NCBI GenBank assembly: GCA_005881575.1
Contig: VBCA01000024.1
Coordinates: 1 to 64,000, forward strand
Origin: Betaproteobacteria bacterium
GTDB taxonomy: Bacteria; Pseudomonadota; Gammaproteobacteria; Burkholderiales; SG8-39
DNA length: 64,000 bases
Direction: 5' to 3'
The translations under genes were made by a program, and so were the position numbers. Position 1 is the stretch's first letter; each line of letters starts with the position of its first letter. A model generated the notes under the pieces. The model saw nothing but the letters and a program-made list of their open reading frames with translations. It was not told the DNA's origin and searched no databases. Below are positions 28,512 to 37,661 of the stretch, piece after piece.

Positions 28512-31500
28512 ATGTCGTTGATCCTCAAGCTACGCGGCAGCCGCGCCGTTTCCGCTTTCCGGCTCGACAAACTCAACTCCCGCCTCGCAACGATCCAACC
28601 ACCGGTCCGAGCAGTCGCGGCCGAACACTGGCATTTCGTCGAAGCCGAACGGGCGCTCACCGCGCGCGAAACCGAGGTGCTCGAGCGCCTGCTACGGTAC
28701 GGCGAGCCTGCGCCCGCGGGCGAGGGCCGCATGTTTCTCAGCGTGCCGCGCCTGGGCACGATCTCGCCGTGGTCGTCGAAGGCGACCGAGCTCGCGCGCC
28801 GATGCGGCCTCGAAGCGGTGCGCCGCGTCGAGCGCGGGACTGCGTGGTTCTTTTCCGGCGGCCGCCCGCCCGATTCCGAATCGCATCGGATCCTCGAGCT
28901 CATTCACGACCGCATGACAGAAACCGTGCTCGGCTCGCTCGATGAGGCGGGCGCGCTGTTTCGCCACTTCGATCCGAGGGCGCTCGCGGTCGTGAACGTC
29001 ATGGCGCGAGGGCGCGCGGCCCTCGAAGAGGCCAATGGGGCCCTCGGGCTCGCTCTCGCGCCCGACGAAATCGACTACCTCTTGGCGCACTACCGCAAGA
29101 TCGCCCGCGACCCCACCGATGTGGAGCTCACGATGTTCGCTCAGGCGAACTCGGAGCATTGCCGGCACAAGATCTTCAATGCCTCGTGGATCATCGATGG
29201 AGCTGCGCAGGAAGAGACTCTCTTCGGGATGATCAAGACCACGCACGCGCTCAATCCCGCCGGAACGGTCGTGGCCTACTCCGACAACGCCGCGGTGATC
29301 GAAGGGCGAGCCATCGCCCGCTTCTATCCGGGATGCGGAGGGCGCTACGGATACCGGGACGAGCTCACGCACACGGTGATGAAGTGCGAGACCCACAACC
29401 ACCCCACGGCGATCTCGCCTTTTCCGGGGGCGGCGACCGGCTCCGGCGGCGAGATCCGCGACGAGGCGGCGACCGGCCGCGGCGCGAAGCCCAAAGCCGG
29501 ACTGTGCGGTTTCTCGGTGTCGCATCTGCGCATTCCGGATTGCGAGCAGGCGTGGGAAAAGTCCTACGGAAAACCCGAACGGGTCGCTTCGGCGCTGCAG
29601 ATCATGCTCGAGGGTCCGATAGGCGCGGCCTCGTTCAACAACGAATTCGGACGTCCCAATCTCGCCGGCTACTTCCGCGCGTTCGAGATGGAAGCCGGCG
29701 GAGTCGTCCGCGGCTACCACAAGCCGATCATGATCGCGGGCGGACTCGGCAACATCGGCGCGGTGCACGCCCACAAGAGTCCGGTTGCGCCCGGGGCTCT
29801 GCTCGTGCACCTCGGCGGTCCGGGAATGCTGATCGGGATGGGCGGGGGCGCCGCGTCGAGCCTGGACACGGGCGCCAATCCCGAGAACCTGGACTTCGAT
29901 TCGGTGCAGCGGGGCAACGCCGAGATGCAGAGGCGCGCCCAGGAGGTCATCGACCGCTGCTGGGGGCTCGGCGAGCGCAATCCGGTGCTCTCCATTCACG
30001 ACGTCGGTGCAGGCGGCCTGTCGAACGCGCTGCCGGAGCTCGTCCATATCGCCGGGCGGGGCGCGAGGATCGATCTGCGGGCCGTGCCCAACGAAGAGCC
30101 CGGCATGACGCCGCGCGAGCTGTGGTGCAACGAAGCCCAGGAGCGTTTCGTCCTCGCCGTCGCCGCCGGGCGCATCGCAGAGTTCGAGTCGATCTGCGAG
30201 CGCGAGCGCTGCCCGGCCGCCGTCGTCGGGATCGTGACCGATGACGGATGCCTCGCCGTCGAGGACCGGCAGTTCCGCAACGAGCCGGTCGAAATGGAGC
30301 TGTCGGTGCTCCTCGGCAAGCCGCCGCGCATGACGCGCGAAGTCCGGCGCCGCCGTCCGCGTCCGGCCCCGCTCGCGCTCGGCGACGTGGCGCTCGAGGA
30401 GGCGTGCCGTCGGGTGCTGCGGCATCCCACCGTCGCGCGCAAGACTTTTCTGGTGAGCATAGGCGACCGGACGGTGGGCGGCCTGTGCGCGCGCGATCCT
30501 TTCGTCGGGCCGTGGCAGGTGCCGGTCGCCGACTGTGCGGTGACCTTGACGGGTTTCAAGGAGACGAGCGGAGAAGCGTTCGCGATGGGGGAGCGCTCGC
30601 CGCTCGCGCTCATAGATCCGGAGGCCTCGGGCCGCATGGCGGTGGGCGAGGCTCTCACGAATCTTGCGGCGGCTGCGGTCGGGAGCCTGAATCGGGTCAA
30701 GCTCTCCGCAAACTGGATGGCTGCCGCAGGCCACGGAGCCGAAGACGCGGCTTTGTTCGATACCGTGCGAGCGGTGGCTCTCGGCCTGTGCCCCGCGCTC
30801 GGCATCAGCATCCCGGTAGGCAAGGATTCCCTCTCGATGCGCACGGCCTGGGAAGAAGGCGGGGAGACGAAAGAGGTGGTCGCTCCCTTATCCTTGATCG
30901 TCTCGGCATTTGCGCCCTGCGAGGACGTTCGCCGGACGCTGACCCCGCAGCTCGCGACCGATTGCGGCGAGACCGAGCTCGTCCTTCTGGATCTCGGGCG
31001 CGGGCGCAACCGCCTGGGCGGCTCGATTCTCGCGCAGGTGTTCGGCCAGTGCGGCGACCGGGCGCCCGATCTGGAGGAGCCGAAACTGCTCGCGGACTTC
31101 TTCGCCGCAGTGCAGGCGTTGAATCGAGAAGGCCTGATTCTCGCTTATCACGACCGGTCCGACGGCGGCTTGTTCGCGACCGTTTGCGAGATGGCCTTCG
31201 CGGCGCATGTCGGCGTGACCGTGAACCTGGACATGCTCGCCTACGACGAAGCCGCTCACGACGTGGAGGGCAACGAGCGGCGGCCGGAGCTGATGCTCGG
31301 CCGCGATTTCGAGCGCGTGCTCGCGGCGCTGTTTGCGGAGGAGCTCGGAGCGGTGATCCAGATCCGGGCCTCGGACCGCGGCAAGGTGTTCGAGCGTCTC
31401 ACGGGGCTGCCGGCGCAGGTCATCGGCAGCCCCAACCCGCGCGACGAGCTGCGTTTCGTGCGCAACGCCAAGCCGGTGTTCGCCGCGCCGCGCGTGGAGC

Positions 31501-32435
31501 TCGAGCGTACGTGGTCCGAAGTGAGCTTCCGGATGCAACAACTGCGCGACGAACCCGTTTGCGCCAAGGAGGAGTTCGATCGGATTCTCGATCGGGAGGA
31601 TCCGGGGCTGTCGGCCGCGCCGAGCTTCGATCCCGCCGACGACGTCGCCGCGCCCTTCATCGCAACAGGCGCAAGGCCGAAAGTCGCGATCCTGCGCGAG
31701 CAGGGAGTCAACGGCCAGGTCGAAATGGCGGCGGCGTTCGATCGCGCCGGATTCGACGCGCACGACGTCCACATGAGCGACATCGCCGCGGGCCGGGTTT
31801 CGCTCGCCGAATTCAAGGGGTTCGCCGCGGGCGGCGGATTTTCCTACGGAGACGTGCTCGGGGCAGGCGCGGGCTGGGCGAAGGCCATCCTGTTCAACGG
31901 ACGCACTCGGGACGCATTCGAAGCGTTTTTCGGGCGCAACGACACCTTCGCTCTGGGCGCGTGCAACGGCTGCCAGATGATGAGCCAGCTGACGGAGCTG
32001 ATCCCCGGGGCCGAGCACTGGCCGCGCTTCGTCAAAAACAGATCCGAGCAATTCGAAGCGCGCCTCGTCATGGTCGAGGTCGTGCCGAGCCCGTCGATCT
32101 TCTTTTCGGGAATGGCCGGCAGCCGCATGGCGATCGCCACCGCGCACGGCGAAGGCCGCGCGGCTTTCGATTCGACCGAAGCAAGATCGAAGACGATCGT
32201 CGCGCTGCGCTTTGTCGACAATCGCGGCACGCCGACCGAGATCTATCCGTTGAATCCGAACGGATCGCCCGGGGGGATCACTGGACTCACCACCCATGAC
32301 GGACGCTTCACGATACTGATGCCCCATCCGGAACGGGTCTTCCGCACGGTGCAGCAGTCTTGGCATCCCAAGGGCTGGGGCGAAGACAGCCCCTGGATGC
32401 GCATGTTCCGCAACGCGCGGAAGTGGGTCGGATGA
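28512..32435 (+). CDS. purL: Phosphoribosylformylglycinamidine synthase
   Basis: PurL converts FGAR and glutamine to FGAM in purine synthesis. The 1307-residue length is that of the large single-chain gammaproteobacterial/betaproteobacterial form. The N-terminal PurS-like domain begins [20 protein letters not shown]. The synthase core has [36 protein letters not shown] and [15 protein letters not shown]. The C-terminal glutaminase has its nucleophile cysteine in [13 protein letters not shown] and the His-Glu pair in PHPERVFR. The gene has its own -10 hexamer and is followed 38 bases later by a small coiled-coil gene. Confidence 0.97.
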   Translation: MSLILKLRGSRAVSAFRLDKLNSRLATIQPPVRAVAAEHWHFVEAERALTARETEVLERLLRYGEPAPAGEGRMFLSVPRLGTISPWSSKATELARRCGLEAVRRVERGTAWFFSGGRPPDSESHRILELIHDRMTETVLGSLDEAGALFRHFDPRALAVVNVMARGRAALEEANGALGLALAPDEIDYLLAHYRKIARDPTDVELTMFAQANSEHCRHKIFNASWIIDGAAQEETLFGMIKTTHALNPAGTVVAYSDNAAVIEGRAIARFYPGCGGRYGYRDELTHTVMKCETHNHPTAISPFPGAATGSGGEIRDEAATGRGAKPKAGLCGFSVSHLRIPDCEQAWEKSYGKPERVASALQIMLEGPIGAASFNNEFGRPNLAGYFRAFEMEAGGVVRGYHKPIMIAGGLGNIGAVHAHKSPVAPGALLVHLGGPGMLIGMGGGAASSLDTGANPENLDFDSVQRGNAEMQRRAQEVIDRCWGLGERNPVLSIHDVGAGGLSNALPELVHIAGRGARIDLRAVPNEEPGMTPRELWCNEAQERFVLAVAAGRIAEFESICERERCPAAVVGIVTDDGCLAVEDRQFRNEPVEMELSVLLGKPPRMTREVRRRRPRPAPLALGDVALEEACRRVLRHPTVARKTFLVSIGDRTVGGLCARDPFVGPWQVPVADCAVTLTGFKETSGEAFAMGERSPLALIDPEASGRMAVGEALTNLAAAAVGSLNRVKLSANWMAAAGHGAEDAALFDTVRAVALGLCPALGISIPVGKDSLSMRTAWEEGGETKEVVAPLSLIVSAFAPCEDVRRTLTPQLATDCGETELVLLDLGRGRNRLGGSILAQVFGQCGDRAPDLEEPKLLADFFAAVQALNREGLILAYHDRSDGGLFATVCEMAFAAHVGVTVNLDMLAYDEAAHDVEGNERRPELMLGRDFERVLAALFAEELGAVIQIRASDRGKVFERLTGLPAQVIGSPNPRDELRFVRNAKPVFAAPRVELERTWSEVSFRMQQLRDEPVCAKEEFDRILDREDPGLSAAPSFDPADDVAAPFIATGARPKVAILREQGVNGQVEMAAAFDRAGFDAHDVHMSDIAAGRVSLAEFKGFAAGGGFSYGDVLGAGAGWAKAILFNGRTRDAFEAFFGRNDTFALGACNGCQMMSQLTELIPGAEHWPRFVKNRSEQFEARLVMVEVVPSPSIFFSGMAGSRMAIATAHGEGRAAFDSTEARSKTIVALRFVDNRGTPTEIYPLNPNGSPGGITGLTTHDGRFTILMPHPERVFRTVQQSWHPKGWGEDSPWMRMFRNARKWVG

Positions 32436-32473
32436 CTTTTGACGACTTCCTGCCGTAGAATTTCCCATCACTC

Positions 32474-32734
32474 ATGGCCCAGCAGCGCACGCCGTTCGAC
32501 AGCATCGAAGGAACTCTCGAGTATATCGGTCTACTGCGCGAGACGATTCAGACGACGCAGAGTGACATGCAGAAGGAGTTCGTGCGCGCCAAGTCAGAAC
32601 GTGCGGAACGCAGGCTCGAAGCCCTGCACCTCGTGACTTACAAGTTGGAACAGCTCAGCCGGCACATCGACACCAGCCAGCGGCTCCTCAAGGACCTGCG
32701 CACCCTCAGGCGGCTGCTGCTGGGTGAGCGATAG
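32474..32734 (+). CDS. Small conserved helical protein, unknown function
   Basis: An 86-residue protein predicted to be mostly alpha-helical, with heptad-like leucines in ALHLVTYKLEQLSRH and SQRLLKDLRTLRRLLLGE. The N-terminal half (TLEYIGLLRETIQ) is also amphipathic. No signal peptide or enzyme motif. I do not recognise a named family, but its size and clean start suggest a real gene. A TAGAAT hexamer lies 12 bases upstream of the ATG, so it may have its own promoter beyond purL read-through. Confidence 0.65.
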   Translation: MAQQRTPFDSIEGTLEYIGLLRETIQTTQSDMQKEFVRAKSERAERRLEALHLVTYKLEQLSRHIDTSQRLLKDLRTLRRLLLGER

Positions 32735-32753
32735 TGGGTGGGATGACTCCAGT

Positions 32754-34409
32754 TTATTGGGTCTTGAGGACGATGGCGGCGGTGTGGGCCTTCAATAGGA
32801 TGTCGGTGACCTCCGAAAGTTGGCTCGCCGGCGTGTTCAAGTTTTCGTGCGTGAGCTGCCGACAAGTGCAGGTCTGCGGCAGATGCACCGATACGTCGCG
32901 GGGGTTCGTGGCGCCGCCATCCGGATTGACGTACACGTAGCCTTTCTCGAACTCCCGCCAATAGACATTCACGAAGCCATTCCCTGAGTCGATGGGCGTC
33001 ACGGTGTAGGGCCCGAGCGCCCTGCCCAGGTTGATCATGTCGTATTCGTCATACCATAGGATTCGGTCGTAGTGATTGCCGTTTCCGGCAAACTGGAAAT
33101 AGGCGTTGTTCAGCACGTCGTTCCTACCAAGGAGGAAGGAACCCAGCGAGTACCAAAGGGTTTGCCAGAAAGTGACGGGCATGCCCCAGTTGTCGATTCC
33201 CTCCATTCCTTCTGCGAGCGTCGTATGACTAAAGATCGCGATGCTGGAGCGGTTGATCGCGCCCATGACATCGACTTGACGCTTCCAGCTCTCCTCGGGA
33301 AAGAACTGAGTCGCAGGAGAGCCCCAACTGACGGCGAAAGCACCTTCCTCCGCCACGACATCTGGAGGATTGGGACCCGCGTCCAAGGCTAACCACGCGT
33401 TAAACCCGTTGAGAAACTGAGATGAGTCTCTGTTGCACCAGACCCGCTGTCCGAACGCATGCAGGCGGGCAGTGATCGCGCGTACGAAATTGTTCATCGC
33501 TTCGGACCACGCGGCGTCGGCGTTGTATTGGGGAGGAATGGCTGTGTACGGCGCGGAGGGTGGCGAGCTAAACGGGTTCAACACGGTCAAGCAGTTGTCG
33601 GCGAAGACGCCGTCGGCGACCCAGGGTTGAGGCCACCCACTGGGTTGAAAAACGAGGTCGGTCAGTACCGCTTCCACCCAGTACGACTGATAGGTGGCGC
33701 TACCGAAGTCCATCAGGTACCAAAATTCATTCTGGGCGGGCTTTGAGAGCTCCGCATCGTAGATGAGATTGCCCTCGGAGTCCCTCAGGAAAAGCTCGGG
33801 GTGATTGCCGTTGAGGCTCCCCATGGAGTGCCCGCGTGAGACGTTGTACCTGTCGATGCCGGTGAGGCCTTCCGGGACCATGTCGTCTTCAAAATTGGAG
33901 TCTTCCGCGCCCATCTTATAGAGGAAGATTGAGATGTAAGGATTGATAGCCCTGATGGCCGTCCAGGTGTTGGTGGTTGGCGTGGTGTTGGGACGACCAT
34001 ACATATCGAAGTAGCGATAGGCGCCGGTGTCGAGGCCGTCGAACCTCGCCAGAGCCGGTGCGTCGCCGGTGACGAGTTGGCGACCCGGGCCGTAATAGAC
34101 GAGGAACGTCGGGATGAACTTGCAGGTATGGCCTTGAGGGGGGTTGGCAATGGCGACCGAGACCGGCGCCGAAGTGGTCTGGTTGCCCGCCGCGTCGCGC
34201 GCCACCGCCGTCAAAGTGTACGATCCGTTTGCAACGTTGTCCGTAAACGCTAAGACCGAGTACGGCTGCGCGGGGACTTCCCCGCCGAGGTTGATGACAC
34301 CATTCACCCTGAACTGGACACCGACGACGCCGACGTCATCGGAGGCGGTGGCCGCAAGGGTCATCACGCCGCACATGGTGGCCCCGGACACCGGTGAGAC
34401 TATTTCCAC
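32754..34409 (-). CDS. Secreted Ig-like plus putative glycoside-hydrolase-like protein; true start probably upstream
   Basis: At least 551 residues. Residues about 1-88 are a bacterial Ig-like domain (ATASDDVGVVGVQFRVNG, then SYTLTAVARDAAGNQ). The remainder resembles putative glycoside hydrolase barrels: FIPTFLVYYGPGR, NPYISIFLYKMGA, LMDFGSATYQSYW, and DGVFADNCL as a candidate acidic active-site strand. GTG at 34409 is the only standard start in the frame. However, the frame stays open upstream to a TAA at 34569-34571 and there encodes a clear signal peptide (AFLLSIPFAAQA). Translation therefore probably begins at CTG 34523 or ATC 34535, or the start codon is mutated. GC is visibly lower than in neighbours, suggesting transfer. 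The substrate is unknown. Confidence 0.6.
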   Translation of the reverse strand: MEIVSPVSGATMCGVMTLAATASDDVGVVGVQFRVNGVINLGGEVPAQPYSVLAFTDNVANGSYTLTAVARDAAGNQTTSAPVSVAIANPPQGHTCKFIPTFLVYYGPGRQLVTGDAPALARFDGLDTGAYRYFDMYGRPNTTPTTNTWTAIRAINPYISIFLYKMGAEDSNFEDDMVPEGLTGIDRYNVSRGHSMGSLNGNHPELFLRDSEGNLIYDAELSKPAQNEFWYLMDFGSATYQSYWVEAVLTDLVFQPSGWPQPWVADGVFADNCLTVLNPFSSPPSAPYTAIPPQYNADAAWSEAMNNFVRAITARLHAFGQRVWCNRDSSQFLNGFNAWLALDAGPNPPDVVAEEGAFAVSWGSPATQFFPEESWKRQVDVMGAINRSSIAIFSHTTLAEGMEGIDNWGMPVTFWQTLWYSLGSFLLGRNDVLNNAYFQFAGNGNHYDRILWYDEYDMINLGRALGPYTVTPIDSGNGFVNVYWREFEKGYVYVNPDGGATNPRDVSVHLPQTCTCRQLTHENLNTPASQLSEVTDILLKAHTAAIVLKTQ

Positions 34410-34665
34410 AGTCGGCGGGGTCGTGTCGGTCTGGGCTTGGGCCGCGAAAGGGATGCTCAGGAGAAATGCAGACGCGGCAGCGCGCGCTCCGCGAGCCGCA
34501 GCCTTGCCGATCTCGCGATGCAGAACGTTTTGGATGGCTCTTGCTTGGTGTTGTTGGTTGGAGCCTTTTTAATTGAATTGTGTTGCCTTACCTCGATTCA
34601 CTGATACGCCGGTCAGACTAGCGCCGGGCGGATGCCCTCGGCCTACAAGGAGTTTCGAACTGGCT

Positions 34666-35466
34666 TTATTGGATCTTCGCCTTCGAGCGCAGCTCGGCGA
34701 CGAACTTCTGCACTTCCTGCTCCTGCATCCGCGAGAGCAGCTGCTGCTTGACGGTGTCGAAGGCGGGGAATTGCAGGGTACGGACGTCGTCGAGCTGGAT
34801 GACGTGCCAGCCGAACTGGGTCTGTACCGGTGTTTCGGTGTATTTCCCCTTTTCCAGCTTGGAAAGCGCCTCGGCGAAGGGCTTGACGAAGGTCGCAGGG
34901 GTATTCCAGTCTAGGTCGCCCCCCTTGTCCTTGGAGCCCGGATCCTTGGATTGCTTGGCGAGGTCCTCGAATTTCGTCCCTTTCTTCAACTGCGCGATGA
35001 TTTCGTTGGCCTCGGGCTCCTTCTCGACCAGGATGTGCCGGGCCTTGTATTCCTTGTCGCCGCGTGACGCCTTGGCCTTGTTGTACTCCGCGAGCATCTC
35101 CTCGTCGTTGATGGGGTGCGTCTTCAAGTGGTCCTGGACGATCGCCTGGACGAGCACCTGCTGGCGCAGCAATTCCAGCTGCGTGCGCACGTCGGAGGAC
35201 TTCGCGAACCCTCTGCGGTCGGCTTCCTGCGCGACCACTTCCTGCGTGATCAGGTTGTCGAGAATCGCCTTGCGCGCCTGGTCATTGTCGGGCTGACCTT
35301 GCGTGGTGCGCTGCTTGACGATGAAGTCCAGACGCGCCTTGGGAATGGGCTTGCCGTTGACCGTCACCGCCTTGGGGGCGGGAGCCTTTGCTGCGGTCTG
35401 GGCCGAGACGGGGATCGCAAGGCACAGGGACAGCGCGGCTAGCAGCCGGATCAGGCGTGAAAGCAT
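34666..35466 (-). CDS. Periplasmic parvulin-type peptidyl-prolyl isomerase
   Basis: A 266-residue PpiC/SurA-type foldase. Signal peptide LIRLLAALSLCLAIPVSAQ, then a helical SurA-like N-domain, then a single rotamase domain from about residue 140. Parvulin motifs are YKARHILVEKE, FEDLAKQSKDPGSKDKGGDL and QTQFGWHVIQLDD. It isomerises proline bonds in outer-membrane or periplasmic proteins. The ATG at 35466 is preceded by AAGGAACC. It follows yciB and bolA, a gene order common in Betaproteobacteria. Confidence 0.9.
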   Translation of the reverse strand: MLSRLIRLLAALSLCLAIPVSAQTAAKAPAPKAVTVNGKPIPKARLDFIVKQRTTQGQPDNDQARKAILDNLITQEVVAQEADRRGFAKSSDVRTQLELLRQQVLVQAIVQDHLKTHPINDEEMLAEYNKAKASRGDKEYKARHILVEKEPEANEIIAQLKKGTKFEDLAKQSKDPGSKDKGGDLDWNTPATFVKPFAEALSKLEKGKYTETPVQTQFGWHVIQLDDVRTLQFPAFDTVKQQLLSRMQEQEVQKFVAELRSKAKIQ

Positions 35467-35492
35467 GATGGTTCCTTCGTTTGAAAGTGAAA

Positions 35493-35756
35493 TCATAGCT
35501 CATCCGGGGCGAAGGCCCGAATGGCGAGAGCGTGGATATCGCGCTGCATCAGCGGCCCGAGCACCTCGTAGACCATCCGGTGTCGCGTGATCTGGTCCTT
35601 GCCGGAGAAACGGGGCGAGACGATGGTCAGGCGAAAATGGCTGCCGCCCGCTTTTGCGCCCGCGTGGCCGGCGTGCTTCCCGGATTCGTCGAGGAGATCC
35701 ATGGATTGCGGATCGAGCGCAGCCAGCCGCTCGCGGATCGCGGCGGCGAGATTCAC
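35493..35756 (-). CDS. BolA-family protein
   Basis: An 87-residue BolA/YrbA protein. The diagnostic helix-turn region SPRFSGKDQITRHRMVYEVL is present, as is a histidine in the GSHFRLTIVS strand. BolA proteins partner monothiol glutaredoxins in iron-sulfur cluster handling. The GTG at 35756 overlaps the stop of yciB (GTGA) and gives the normal BolA N-terminus (NLAAAIRERLAAL). The longer frame upstream is a shadow of yciB. Confidence 0.88.
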   Translation of the reverse strand: MNLAAAIRERLAALDPQSMDLLDESGKHAGHAGAKAGGSHFRLTIVSPRFSGKDQITRHRMVYEVLGPLMQRDIHALAIRAFAPDEL

Positions 35757-36349
35757 CTCGGCGCTTCCTGGACGTAACGGGCGAGGAACATCGCCTGGCC
35801 GACGACGAATAGGAGCATCAGGCCCGTAAACCCGTAGAACTTGAAGTTCACCCAATCGTTGCAGGACAAGTTGTGTACGGCGGCTAAATTGACAGCACCC
35901 ATAAATAGGAAAAATATGATCCAGGCGGAGTTCAGGCGTCCCCAGAGTTTATCTGGCAGAGAGATCTGCTGTCCCAGCATCGTTTGAACCAGCGTTCGCC
36001 CAAGGATGAATGGACACAGCAGGAATATTATCGAGAATGCCCAATAGAGAATTGTCGGCTTCCACTGGATGAATGTCGGATCGCGGAAATAGAGGGTGGC
36101 TCCGCCGAAAACCGCAACGATGGCGAGGCTGACCCAAAGCATACCGTCAACCTTCTTCCTTCGGAAAAGAAGCCAGCAGACCTGAAGGAGCGTTGCCAAG
36201 ATTGCAAGCCCGGTTGCAAGCAAGATCGGGTCCTGGGTAATTGGTAGATCGGGCGTAGCGGTGCAGCTACCCCCCTTCTCGCCGCCGCCGGCGAGTTTAT
36301 AAGTGGCAAAAAACGCGATGACGGGAAACAGGTCGAAGAGGAATTTCAT
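35753..36349 (-). CDS. yciB: Septation/intracellular-membrane protein YciB (IspZ)
   Basis: A 198-residue inner-membrane protein with about five helices. The N-terminus MKFLFDLFPVIAFFATYKLA and the phrase TFIQWKPTILYWAFSIIF are the family signature, as is NLAAVHNLSCNDWVNFKFYG. YciB is linked to cell-envelope and division integrity. It has an insertion rich in Gly and Cys after the first helix (GGGEKGGSC). GC content is noticeably lower than in flanking genes. A TATAAT stands only 6 bases before the ATG. Confidence 0.92.
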   Translation of the reverse strand: MKFLFDLFPVIAFFATYKLAGGGEKGGSCTATPDLPITQDPILLATGLAILATLLQVCWLLFRRKKVDGMLWVSLAIVAVFGGATLYFRDPTFIQWKPTILYWAFSIIFLLCPFILGRTLVQTMLGQQISLPDKLWGRLNSAWIIFFLFMGAVNLAAVHNLSCNDWVNFKFYGFTGLMLLFVVGQAMFLARYVQEAPR

Positions 36350-36355
36350 CGCGCC

Positions 36356-36361
36356 ATTATA
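36356..36361 (-). promoter_or_regulatory. TATAAT -10 hexamer abutting yciB start
   Basis: TATAAT on the minus strand with only six bases to the ATG at 36349. The predicted transcription start is the A of the ATG, which suggests a leaderless message. Confidence 0.5.
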
Positions 36362-36410
36362 AACGCCGCGCGCAAGCCCGGACCTCTCGCGGAATCGACG
36401 GGGACCGGGT

Positions 36411-36416
36411 TATACT
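36411..36416 (+). promoter_or_regulatory. -10-like hexamer for CDGSH gene
   Basis: TATACT lies 55 bases upstream of the CDGSH-protein ATG. The inverted repeat at 36430-36445 would fall just downstream of the transcription start. Confidence 0.4.
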
Positions 36417-36429
36417 TTCGCCTCGGTCC

Positions 36430-36445
36430 CACCTGGTGTCAGGTG
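36430..36445. repeat. Inverted repeat CACCTG-N4-CAGGTG in CDGSH leader
   Basis: Perfect six-base arms with a four-base centre (GTGT). It could be an operator for a dimeric repressor or a small leader hairpin. No T-run follows, so it is not a terminator. Confidence 0.5.
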
Positions 36446-36471
36446 CCTGCGCCGCCCCAAAGGAGAGGAAT

Positions 36472-36708
36472 ATGGCCGAACCCCATATCGCGCAGAAATC
36501 CCCGTACGCGGTCGAACTCGCTCCCGGCGGTTATTGGTGGTGCCGCTGCGGGGGCTCGAAAAGCCAGCCGTTTTGCGACGGCACGCACAAAGGCAGCGAG
36601 TTCGCGCCGGTGAAATTCGGGGTGGCCAGGGCCGAAAAGCTCTGGCTGTGCGGCTGCAAGCGTACCCGCAACCCGCCTTTTTGCGACGGCACCCACAAGA
36701 CGCTCTAG
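36472..36708 (+). CDS. Tandem CDGSH iron-sulfur protein
   Basis: A 78-residue protein with two CDGSH-type motifs, each a 3-Cys/1-His ligand set for a 2Fe-2S cluster. The first uses C24, C26, C35 and H39 (CRCGGSKSQPFCDGTH). The second uses C60, C62, C71 and H75 (CGCKRTRNPPFCDGTH). Such small bacterial tandem-motif (mitoNEET-like) proteins are thought to act in electron or cluster transfer. The ATG follows a strong AGGAGAGG. It stands alone, tail to tail with the methyltransferase. Confidence 0.92.
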   Translation: MAEPHIAQKSPYAVELAPGGYWWCRCGGSKSQPFCDGTHKGSEFAPVKFGVARAEKLWLCGCKRTRNPPFCDGTHKTL

Positions 36709-36717
36709 GCGGGCGCT

Positions 36718-37575
36718 CTACCCCTGTTTTCTTGCGGCGGTCCAGTGGCCTTCCGCGCCGCCGTCGGTGCGGAACGAGCCTTCCATGGTGCTGCCGCTGA
36801 CGCGCCCGGTGAAATCGCGGCGCACGCCGTGATTATCCACGTAGGCGAAGCTGATCCTGAATCCGGAGAGCCGCGGCTCGCGCAAGCCCGCGAGGATCGG
36901 GCCCAGATAGGCCACGCCCTCGATCCTCTGGAACTTCTGGTCGAAATTCAGGCCGAGCTTTTCCGAAGCGCCCGCGCCGGACAGTTCCAGCGTCCAGCGG
37001 CCCGCGGCGCTCGCCGGCACGATCCACAGATAGACGCGCCTGCCGTCCACGTCGGAAGTCTCGTCCGGCTCCCAGTCCTCCATGTTGAAGGCGTGCGCGA
37101 CGACGCGGGTTCCCGGCCGCATGGCGAGGATCTGCGGCCGCAACTTCATGTTGAGCGACGGCAGGAGATACAGGGTTAGCACGGTCGCCTGGGTGAAATC
37201 GGTCACGAAGATGTCGCCCTGGACGATCTGCGCCTTGCCGAGGACCCCGGCCGCCTGCGCATTGCGCTGGGCAAGCGCGACCATGTCCGGGTTGTACTCG
37301 ACGCCGAGAGAGCGGGCTCCGAATTTTTTCGCGGCGGCGATGGCGATCTTGCCGTCGCCCGCGCCGAGATCGATCACGTAGTCCTCCGGCTTCGCCTGCG
37401 CCATGTTCAGCATGCGCTCGACGACCTCGTCCGGAGTCGGCACCCATACCACGTCCTTGCCCTGCTGGCCGACGTGGGGTTTGAAGTCCTTCTGCTGGGC
37501 GTACGCCGGGCTCGCGGTGACGAGCAGCGCGGCCGCGAGCGCCGCCAGGATGCCCCTTGGAATTGCACGAAACAT
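36718..37575 (-). CDS. SAM-dependent methyltransferase-like protein with signal peptide
   Basis: A 285-residue protein. The N-terminus is a clear Sec signal peptide (GILAALAAALLVTASPAYAQ). The next 170 residues are a class I methyltransferase fold with motif I VIDLGAGDGKIAIAAAKKF, the acidic residue in LGVEYNPDMVAL and VQGDIFVTDF. The last 100 residues form an extra beta-rich domain (GRWTLELSGAGASEKLGL). Export is surprising because SAM is cytoplasmic, so it may have lost methylation or act before export. The ATG at 37575 is certain from the signal peptide. Substrate unknown. Confidence 0.82.
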   Translation of the reverse strand: MFRAIPRGILAALAAALLVTASPAYAQQKDFKPHVGQQGKDVVWVPTPDEVVERMLNMAQAKPEDYVIDLGAGDGKIAIAAAKKFGARSLGVEYNPDMVALAQRNAQAAGVLGKAQIVQGDIFVTDFTQATVLTLYLLPSLNMKLRPQILAMRPGTRVVAHAFNMEDWEPDETSDVDGRRVYLWIVPASAAGRWTLELSGAGASEKLGLNFDQKFQRIEGVAYLGPILAGLREPRLSGFRISFAYVDNHGVRRDFTGRVSGSTMEGSFRTDGGAEGHWTAARKQG

Positions 37576-37661
37576 ATCGTCCTCTTTCGGTTTGAGTGGG
37601 AATTCGGTGTGCGGGAAAAGCGAACCGGCCAACAGCTCGCGGGCGAAGTTTATTCCGTATC

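Noticed and set aside
25931-28903. A 990-codon antisense frame opposite the AsmA-like gene
   Set aside because: It mirrors the repetitive Glu/Arg coding region (Leu/Phe/Arg on the other strand) and runs into purL; no start context.
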